From assembly GCA_030142905.1 (NCBI GenBank), contig JASJOG010000016.1, positions 310,001 to 374,000 on the forward strand: 64,000 nucleotides of DNA. Direction: 5' to 3'. Made by a program: the position numbers and the translations under genes. The notes under the pieces are model-generated. The model had not been told where the DNA came from, ran no database searches, and saw only the letters and a program-made list of their open reading frames with translations. The stretch comes from Heliopora coerulea. Taxonomy: Eukaryota > Cnidaria > Anthozoa > Scleralcyonacea > Helioporidae. Position 1 is the first letter of the stretch. Each line of letters opens with the position of its first letter. Positions 57,801-64,000 of this stretch are shown one piece after another.

Positions 57801-60800
57801 TGTCTTGTTACCTTGCTTGCATATTTGTTGTCATTCGTTTGCCTTCAACTTGGCCAAAAAGCCCTTAAGATTCTCCTGCTGGTATTGCACGGCTGAACTC
57901 CAGTTATATCTATCTGGCCTCATCCAAGTACGTCGTCCTGGTCGTGATCTTTGATCGTCGCAGCGCTTACTGCTCAGTATTTCTAAGATAAAAATACTGC
58001 CAGTTTATGGCCAGCGCACCTGCTCTTATGCTGCTACGGTACTCTGGAGTTTGGACCTCTTTCCCCGAACATATTAAAATATGTAAATTTGTTTCTCAAT
58101 TTAAGTCTGCTCTCAAGACCCACGCCTTCAAAGATGGTTACAATTAGCTTTAGGCTCTATAATTACTCAGTTTTGCTTGTTATTATATTTGATTATTTAC
58201 TGATATACACATATATGTATATAAATATGTATATATGTAATATTTAAAAACCGAGCAGGAGTGCTTTATCGGGATTTTTACTATTTTAAACCAACTTTGA
58301 GGTACTTGAATAAAGGTTCTCAAACTCATTAATAATTCACGAGAATATCATTCAATCAGACATGCTGAATACCACCAAGTGAGTGAACTTGAAATACCAT
58401 GGAAGAACTGGGCAGAGGACTTGGACTTTTTTTTCCAGTCCTTGGACTGGACTTTCACACAATCTGTTTATTCATCTATCACTCCCTACTAATACACTAA
58501 TTCATTGTGCCAATACACTAATTGATTTTGAGAAGTCATTCAAAGGCTTCCAATTCGGACTAGACCGGGTTTTCAAGTACTCGGAATTCGTTCCAATCCT
58601 CGGCTTCGCCTTGGACTAGAACGAATTTCTCGTACTTGAAAACCCGGTCTAGTCCTCATTGTCGGCCTTTAAATATTACGTCAAATACTCTAACGAGCGT
58701 TTGAAATGAATCAATATTTTATAAGGAAATTCAGGTTAAAGTTTGCTAACTTTATGCAGCTGCTTGATCATGGTGTCAAGAAAAGTCTCAGTAACGCCCT
58801 TTCTATGTGTTTTCCTTGGTGAATTTGAAAATTCTTGTAGAATTTCTGTCCTTTAGTCATCAGTATAGAGTGTGAAACAATGGAATGTGTGTCTATTATT
58901 ATGACTATTGTATGGACGTTAGTTTTCTTAACAAGTATTGGGTCTTTAGCCTGGGTCGTTGACTGCTGCAGATATGCAGTTCCGTTTGTTGGAAATGATT
59001 TTACTGATATTCGAATTTTATGCTCATAAACAAAACGGTCTCCGCTCTTATGAATCAGGGAAGATTTAAAATTTTTTAATTGGACTACACTGTTGTTTCA
59101 AGCTTCTCACTACTCCTCTTGCGTGTACAGTTGTCTAACCCTACTCTGGATTTCTGACTTCGTTTTAGTGCATCAAGACATATACATCCAATTGGCAAAC
59201 AATTGAGAACAAATATTCCCAGTATTCTGGCAGTTTCAATCTGTTGTACAGGTAATTGTAAATAAAAATGCGATTTTTATCGATATTCATTCCAGTATGA
59301 TGAAATTGCAAAACATACACGGGGCTCGTCTTTCGCCACAATTATTATTTCAACCCTGTTAACGCCAGGTAAAAGCTGAATCGGTTCCACTCAAGGAGTA
59401 TTGACCTTCTTCAACCGAATTTTGTGAAAATATTATACTCTTTAACGAAAATTATAAAGGGCGAGCAAAGCAACTTCTTTCTGAATTCCTGACTTGAGAA
59501 GAAGCGCATTCCATGTGGGTTAAAGGACGTGGAAACACAAAATACTCAAAGATGGCTGGGGGAGAGTCATTATCAATTGAATATGGCGGCTAATTTATTA
59601 ACATATGAAACCTTGAAAAAAAGCCATTTTTAAATGATGATTTGAAGGAAGTAACCTTATTTCCATAGGAAAGGTATTCCACTCATTAATACAACAGTTC
59701 AGAGATCTTAATAACCCCCTGTTTATTTTCGATTTTAAAGATCTTAGTTTGTCCTTCTGACGTGTTCCATAATTGTGAGTGAATGAACTGGCAGTATCAA
59801 AGTCACCTTACACACAGAGTCATCTATTACATAAAAACTCATCGATTTAGTCGTCTCCTGTGAGATACGTCCATCCACTTTAAATAGTCCAGGGCGTTAC
59901 TTGATGAAGAGCGTTGCGTTCTATCCAGGATAAGTTAAGCTGCTTTATTTTGAAGAATTTGGATGGTGTTTGCTAAAATCTTGTTTTTATCGCCCGAAAA
60001 AATGCTAGCGTATTCAAGAATCGGTAAACCCATAATTGCAACATTAAGTTTGCAGGTATGAATAGGCAGCAAATGTTTGATGAGCTTCAAAACCTCGTCC
60101 TTTGCTCAACAATCAACTGTGTTGCATCAGTATGATACTGCCACGTTAGGTGCTGATTAATAGTCATCCCAAGGTACTTAAAATCAAATACTTTTCCAAG
60201 TCCTTCTTAGATGATTCTTCGACCAACCATAAACTCAAACTTTCCTAATTTCTTCATCTTCTGCCTGGTAACTGCACTGATCACAAATTTAGACTTTTCA
60301 ACATTAAGCGTTAACTTGTTTCAAATCCACGTTAAGCTTAAATTGGAGATCAACAAGCAGAGACGACAAGACAAGAAAAAAACCCCAAAGAAAATAAAAA
60401 ACAAAACAATTCCGCCCCCTCCTCCCCAGAAAAAAAAAGGAAAAAAAGAAAAAAGAACAAACACATCGTGAGCTTACATAGTCATCTTGACGTACTGTAC
60501 GTACACAAGGAGCACTAACGTCCCAAGAATATTGCCTTCAGAGATTACTGCTGTAATCTTAGCGGCAGGTAAAATTGCACTGCCACATACTGTTGAGATC
60601 AAGCAATGAGATATGACTGGAACCGCGACAAAATTTTGCCAGACGCCTTCAAACTCATAAGCTTGTTAACAGTATTGAAAGGTCAACTGTATCAAAAGCA
60701 TTTCGCAAATCTAACTAGAGAGCGCCAGTCACTTGGCCATTATTCTTATTCTCTTGAATTTTGTCCATGAAATTGGTTAGTTCTGTTGGTGTCTGAGCGA

Positions 60801-63800
60801 CATCAACGGGTGCAGCCGGTTGTTTTCAGGCATAACCTGAGTGTTAGGTTGAATTTTAAGTATAGCCGAGGTGTAGTCGAGTCGTGTGTTTTCACTTATA
60901 TGTAGTTTCTGGTTGAATTGGCGTCATGAATGTTTCTGTCACAGTAGTGAGGTACGAAAGCTAGTTTCAATTTATGTCAACAAGTGACCAAGGTTTTTTC
61001 AAGTTTTCTTGACGTTAATGTATCCATGTTTCTGTACAGTAATACAAAGTGAAGACGACGTCAGCGTATCTCTGTGCTCGGAAAGTGATGCTCGTTAAAT
61101 CAGAGCGTGCGCCGGATGCGTCAACGTGTTATTTTGTAAATAAAAATGAACATTGTCTCCCGCTAGAGATGTCTTATAGCTGGACGTCTCGTATTAGCTT
61201 GATTGGGTCGGGACAATACCATTATATATTTGGCAAAAATAGGTAGAAGGATAACAGCCGATATGAAAATAGCTTACAAAGTCGACACCCGTCACTGGCG
61301 TTAAAACTTATGGAACAGTTGAGAACTCTTCATTGCTTACTCTATTTCGAAACGCTTGCCACTGTGTTACGTTTGGTTGCCAACTCTACCAGATTTTTTT
61401 TCTCTCTTTGTTTTCCGAGCCCGCTCGAGCATTAGTGTGGAAATTGCTGGCTTCTTATGGAAACTTTATGTTTTGTATGGTGTCTAGTCAAAGGATCAAG
61501 AGCTTAAGAATTCCGCTAGAATAACGATCAAGCGAGACTTAGGATGTTTCATTTACCACCGAAATCTTGGTTGTGATTGGGGTAGGGCTGGGGTAAATTA
61601 GCACTCTAGCAGTATTTCTAGTTGTTGGGAAATTTAACCTTGCAGCTGTAAAGTCTTTATGTTTCAGAGCTACAGACGTGACAAGGCTTGATGAACAGAA
61701 ATTCGAAATTGATCTGGATGCAGACGAAGGACTGAATAGTGTTGTAAGAGTTGCTTATATTGTTTTCCACAAACATACATCTCATTCATGACGAACTCGT
61801 TTGCTTTATCAATATTACTGTTGAGTGAAGTAGAGGGTTGTAGCAGTACACTTAGGACACAGTGTTACCCAGAACTCACTGTGATTGGCTGAGTTCAGTT
61901 AAATGTTATCATATACCTCCATTTTAACTCAGATCATTTAGTGTAAGTTTCTTTGAAAGATGAGAGTACTAGTTAAGGAGAGTGGATGACTGGGGAAGAT
62001 CACGAGGGTGGGTAAGGAAGGATGGACTTGATTCCCTTGCAGCGCACGAAAAATTACCCACCTGTTTTTGGATCGGAACAGACGAACCTGTTAATTTTAA
62101 AGACGAAGATGTCTTGTTTGAGTTACTAAGCAATTCCAATCAGTGCTAGTCAGTCACCAAGCAAAAATAGTTATAATATTTTGTTTTGTATTATGCGTGT
62201 TGATGACGAACACGCTTAAGAATGGATCAGGTATTATTGCAGCTGGAGAGTCAACGACGAGTTTCGAGGCATACATTTGTTGTGGTAAAATGCTTGTGGT
62301 TTGAGCGCCCGTCGCCGGGAAAATGTTACGTTACGTATAGTGCTTTTCACTATTTTCGTAACAATGATGTGTTGTCTTGTACGTTTTAGTTTGGTAGGAA
62401 CGTTATTCCTCGGGCAACATGCGATCCATTTTGGTTGTATATTGGTGCTCATCCATTTTGTAGGTCAAAACTGTTGGGTGCTGATAAGTTGTTATAAGAA
62501 TGGTTGGTTGCACGCCCGTATCTAGAGTGGGGTGCGAAGGGACGTTTTCCCACGTTGAACAATTGATTGAGTTATTATTCATACGGAAAAGTTACTTGTG
62601 GTAAATATAAGTTTACAAAGTTCCTGAAATTATTTATTCAAGGAACGTAATGTGCACGGAAATTATCTGAACGCTGTCCACTGTAACGATGTGTATTTCC
62701 AACCATAAAGTTCAGTGGGAAGGAAGTGGCTGCCCTCTTTTTGACCGGAGAATTTCGCCCCTTGCTCAGCAAATGCGCTCGTCGTCTTGACAGGATGTGC
62801 CCAGTCGCAGAAAGTAAAGCAAATTTCTCTAAAGTTATCTTGAGTGAAATGCTAAACATACATTTGAGCTGATGGTTACAAAAAAGTGTGGAAATGGTTG
62901 GTCAGTGCTCAGCTAAATTAACCTATGATTTAAAAGTGTGATGCCAAGATCAGAGATTAAGATAAGATAGTGACTTAATTATCCGTTGTTATGAGGTGGG
63001 ACACGCAGATGAAGTGAGTAAATTGATGAAATGAACATTACTTTGGGCAAACAAATATTGAGCAGGAAAAAGAAAAAAACAGCAAAACATACAATATTTC
63101 ATATGAAGTTGAAAAACTTTGTGATTGCTTCTTTACATCCAAATTTTTAGTAAACTTGGTCACTGGTATTGTATTAACCAGTAACTGTGCTACTTTGAAG
63201 AAAATTTGGTGAGGAGTACATAATATGGACAACTGATACCATCTTGGTAGAGGTTACACCACCTAGCGGGGCTATTATACTGCTGCAAGTGGACTCTGTT
63301 GTCGATCACTTCTTCTGATCTGTCCGTCAACCAGTTTAGGTGAATGTTATTTAGCCAAAGTAGACGACGAACTTACTGTGTTAAAGTGTCATGCTGTTGT
63401 CAAAATTCGATTTTTGGTTTTTGTCCCAGGAAGTGTACTCATCTCCACGTAAGGAAGTTGGAGTGACTAAACATGGATATTTGAACAAAGCTCCGTTTCA
63501 TAATGAAAGCGATGGGATGTTCAGTGGAAAGGTAATGTTTACAGTAAAAGTCCGAGTAAAGTATGAGTGGATTTTGGATGCCGTGGCAAAACAACCAGCG
63601 ATAAATGACGTCCTCAAATAGATGCTACTTGACTGTTTATCTTTCCAATCAATAATGTGTTTTGTCAAAAGAAATAAGTCCTTTCCACTATACAAAAAGA
63701 AATGTTTTGATCCTTGTACAAAAGTGCAAGAAAAATGAACCTCCGGTTCCTACGCCCTTGTAAATCAAATGAATAGAATAATTCAAATGAGATGCATTCA

Positions 63801-63967
63801 TTTGATTGACGCACATTTTTCAGATTTAGTTTTCGTACATCTTCACATGTACTGTAGCTTTTCTAATGTAGTTAACGCTCCTTGATCGTTTTCAGACATT
63901 TAAAAGGCGGTGGTTTTCTCTAAAAGAAATCTCCAATGATGGTTCGTATGTCTTAGAGTATCGAAAG
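48683..63967 (+). CDS. DOCK9/10/11: DOCK9/10/11-like (zizimin) guanine nucleotide exchange factor, N-terminal exons 1-7
   Basis: Seven exons (48683-48814, 49360-49473, 55129-55218, 59169-59251, 61668-61743, 63430-63531, 63896-63967) join in frame into 223 codons. All junctions are AG..GT and phases fit: 0 throughout except phase 2 between exons 4 and 5. The product matches the start of DOCK-D proteins: a short variable head, the conserved RYES/FPDD region, SVPSKAKCEAKSLFV, IKTYTSNW with YSQYSGSF, an acidic linker, then the PH domain start (TKHGYLNK; TFKRRWFSLKE). DOCK-D proteins activate Cdc42/Rac via C-terminal DHR domains, which must lie beyond the right edge. The PH domain binds phosphoinositides. 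Introns range from 0.36 to 5.7 kb. Which of DOCK9, 10 or 11 is closest cannot be said; invertebrates usually keep one. Confidence 0.9.
49360..49473 (+). CDS. DOCK9/10/11: DOCK exon 2
   Basis: 38 codons, ELIQGIQPIRYESELAAKK to LLTFPDDNQ; acceptor TTTTAG, donor CAG|GTACGT, phase 0 both ends. Matches the PLDYENV...FPYDDFQ region of DOCK9. Confidence 0.88.
49474..52374. other. DOCK intron 2, first part
   Basis: AT-rich intron DNA with no gene. A GATGAT microsatellite lies at 51830-51845. Confidence 0.6.
52375..52863 (-). mobile_element. Foldback element with tRNA-like unit and degenerate hammerhead
   Basis: Inverted arms of about 57 bp (52378-52433 and 52748-52806; AATCAGAAAGGTTTGAGTAC at the left) with a tail of about 57 bp after the right arm. 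The flanks share ATAGTACAA (52366-52374 and 52864-52872), a likely duplication. On the minus strand the left arm gives CTGACAATGGGCC...GCTCGAAACG, a hammerhead layout with position 8 changed to A. A tRNA-like unit lies between the arms. The plan is that of the element at 14136-15085. Confidence 0.7.
52558..52631 (-). tRNA. tRNA-like unit (SINE module) in foldback element
   Basis: Minus strand GTCTTGGTAGCTCAATGG (A box) and GGATCAATCCCCA (B box, degenerate) at tRNA spacing. The acceptor start GTCTT and D arm agree with the units at 14594 and 14852, showing a common family. The anticodon stem is poor. Confidence 0.58.
52864..55128. other. DOCK intron 2, last part
   Basis: AT-rich intron DNA. 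Open frames such as 54227-53955 (minus) have no recognisable domain. Polypyrimidine and TGTTTTAG precede exon 3. Confidence 0.55.
55129..55218 (+). CDS. DOCK9/10/11: DOCK exon 3
   Basis: 30 codons, VVNIPLAVRTEYN then SVPSKAKCEAKSLFVKE; acceptor TTTTAG, donor GAG|GTTAGT. The second half is the clearest DOCK9 match (STVPAKAEEEAQSLFVTE in human). Confidence 0.92.
55219..56569. other. DOCK intron 3, first part
   Basis: Non-coding intron DNA with no distinct repeat recognised. Confidence 0.5.
56570..57250 (-). pseudogene. Penelope-like endonuclease fragment and hammerhead relic
   Basis: On the minus strand 57203-56991 encodes CTSSNIICCISCNKSCKLYI, then GETGRRLSDRF: the Cys-rich linker and GIY-YIG core of another Penelope subfamily (intact YIGETG). 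Frameshifts follow. At its 3' end (56636-56602, minus) CTCCGACGAAG and CGCTCGAAACATCAG show a hammerhead order with T4 changed to C. It is a different family from the element at 6.5-11.7 kb. Confidence 0.8.
57336..57602 (+). mobile_element. Perfect foldback insertion with conserved tail, 267 bp
   Basis: Arms 57335-57450 and 57452-57567 are exact reverse complements over 116 bp around a single T (57451). A 35-bp tail (57568-57602) follows, holding ATTTTCT and TCGGCTGG as in the tail at 15043-15073. The flanks carry a perfect 12-bp duplication ATAGATGATCCT (57324-57335 and 57603-57614). Each arm begins at the centre with CTGATGA, then GAATTT/AAATTC stem and GAAA, a hammerhead-type core. No coding capacity. 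Perfect arms and duplications show a very recent insertion. Confidence 0.88.
57615..57889. other. Intron DNA, no gene seen
   Basis: No coding signature; lies between the foldback insertion and a LINE end. Confidence 0.45.
57890..58230 (+). pseudogene. LINE RT C-terminal end and 3' UTR
   Basis: Translation gives SGVWTSFPEHIKICKFVSQF then KSALKTHAFKDGYN, the last conserved part of CR1/L2-type RTs (LWNSLPEHI, QFKSALKTHLF). The 3' UTR runs into TATATGTATA repeats at 58205-58238. Confidence 0.75.
58309..58682 (+). repeat. Foldback repeat family, copy 2
   Basis: Hairpin 58557-58655: arms of 37 bp starting GGACTAGACCGGGTTTTCAA, three mismatches, loop of 25 bases. Matches 21232-21637 inverted. It includes a second small hairpin around CCAGTCCTTGGACTGG (58435-58450). 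Confidence 0.75.
58683..59168. other. DOCK intron 3, last part
   Basis: Intron DNA with no element recognised; CTTCGTTTTAG precedes exon 4. Confidence 0.55.
59169..59251 (+). CDS. DOCK9/10/11: DOCK exon 4
   Basis: 83 nt, CIKTYTSNWQTIENKY then SQYSGSFNLLY plus two bases; acceptor GTTTTAG, donor AG|GTAATT. Matches [21 protein letters not shown] of DOCK9 almost residue for residue in the core. Ends in phase 2, which exon 5 completes (AG+A, Arg). Confidence 0.9.
59252..59839. other. DOCK intron 4, first part
   Basis: No coding signal. Confidence 0.5.
59840..60800 (-). pseudogene. LINE RT relic
   Basis: Minus strand, broken: LTNFMDKIQENKNNGQVTGA then LDLRNAFDTVDLSILL (palm, catalytic Asp) from 60780 to about 60660; a gap with an A-rich insert (60360-60440); then LNVEKSKFVIS, FDFKYLGMTINQHLTWQYHT and LQLWVYRFLNTLAFF from 60310 to 59990. 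A CR1/Jockey-type RT without its YADD box. The poly-A/purine insert may be a later event. Confidence 0.8.
60801..61667. other. DOCK intron 4, last part
   Basis: No coding signal; TTATGTTTCAG precedes exon 5. Confidence 0.5.
61668..61743 (+). CDS. DOCK9/10/11: DOCK exon 5
   Basis: 76 nt: one base completing Arg, then ATDVTRLDEQKFEIDLDADE and GLNSV; acceptor TTTCAG, donor GTT|GTAAGA. Equals the acidic VKLDKLPVHVYEVDEDVDKD linker before the PH domain in DOCK9. Confidence 0.85.
61744..63429. other. DOCK intron 5
   Basis: 1.7 kb with no gene or recognisable repeat. The frames 62234-62525 on both strands are not credible. Confidence 0.5.
63430..63531 (+). CDS. DOCK9/10/11: DOCK exon 6 (PH domain start)
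   Basis: 34 codons, EVYSSPRKEVGVTKHGYLNK then APFHNESDGMFSGK; acceptor GTCCCAG, donor AAG|GTAATG. TKHGYLNK is beta strand 1 of the PH domain (TKHGWLYK in DOCK9). Confidence 0.92.
63532..63895. other. DOCK intron 6
   Basis: Short intron of 364 bp with a palindromic ATTCATTTGAT/ATCAAATGAAT-type patch at 63765-63805. Confidence 0.55.
63896..63967 (+). CDS. DOCK9/10/11: DOCK exon 7 (PH domain continued)
   Basis: 24 codons, TFKRRWFSLKEISNDGSYVL then EYRK; acceptor TTTTCAG, donor AAG|GTAAGA. Basic FKRRWF strand is the phosphoinositide-binding part of PH domains (SFKRRFFHL in DOCK9). Confidence 0.93.
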
Positions 63968-64000
63968 GTAAGATTTTTAGCCCCTTCCTGGCAGGATGTC

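Noticed and set aside
60211..60471. Lys/Pro-rich plus-strand frame
   Set aside because: Antisense of a LINE RT relic running into an A-rich insert.
1..64000. CRISPR array or prokaryotic operon
   Set aside because: No regularly spaced direct repeats with unique spacers and no operon-like gene packing; all signals are eukaryotic.

Overview
The window looks like a metazoan nuclear genome, most probably an anthozoan cnidarian (stony coral or sea anemone). The reasons are AT-rich DNA, compact exons separated by multi-kilobase introns with GT..AG junctions, an intronless SoxB coding exon, a single-exon rhodopsin-like receptor, and a repeat load (Penelope-like, CR1/L2-like LINE, Crypton-like, pogo/Tc1, hAT and IS630-type elements) of the kind known from anthozoans. 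The species is inferred, not proven.

Host genes are few. A SoxB HMG-box gene lies on the minus strand at 31371-32104. A class A GPCR lies on the minus strand at 41038-41973. The first seven coding exons of a DOCK9/10/11 (zizimin) Rho-GEF gene lie on the plus strand from 48683 to 63967 and run off the right edge. Their splice phases agree from exon to exon and the frame reaches the start of the PH domain. Introns 2-4 of this gene are full of retroelement debris.

The rest is mostly mobile DNA. 0-3 kb: LINE reverse transcriptase relic, tRNA-like unit, LINE tail. 3-13 kb: pogo-like MITEs around a 5.17-kb Penelope-like element (6489-11656) with an inverted upstream partial copy, tandem terminal repeats, hammerhead-like motifs and near-perfect 12-bp target duplications. 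14-16 kb: a foldback element with two tRNA-like units, then a hAT-type MITE. 17-21 kb: LINE pieces in both orientations. 19.5-24.7 kb: two Crypton-like tyrosine-recombinase elements head to head. 25-27 kb: MITE and a gutted Tc1. 35.7-37.4 kb: another Crypton-like relic. 38.4-40.6 kb: GIY-YIG retroelement fragment and LINE 3' end between microsatellites. 42.2-44.5 kb: a LINE 3' end cut by an apparently intact IS630/Tc1-type transposon (42710-44342). 46.5-47.8 kb: a MITE nested in a MITE.

The most unusual theme is a set of small foldback insertions (14136-15085, 52375-52863, 57336-57602). They share inverted arms, duplications of about 9-12 bp and, in two cases, a conserved tail of 31-35 bp after the arm. 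Hammerhead-like or tRNA-like modules are embedded in them. This matches known Penelope insertion habits (inverted terminal repeats plus a short extension) and suggests non-autonomous passengers of Penelope-like machinery.
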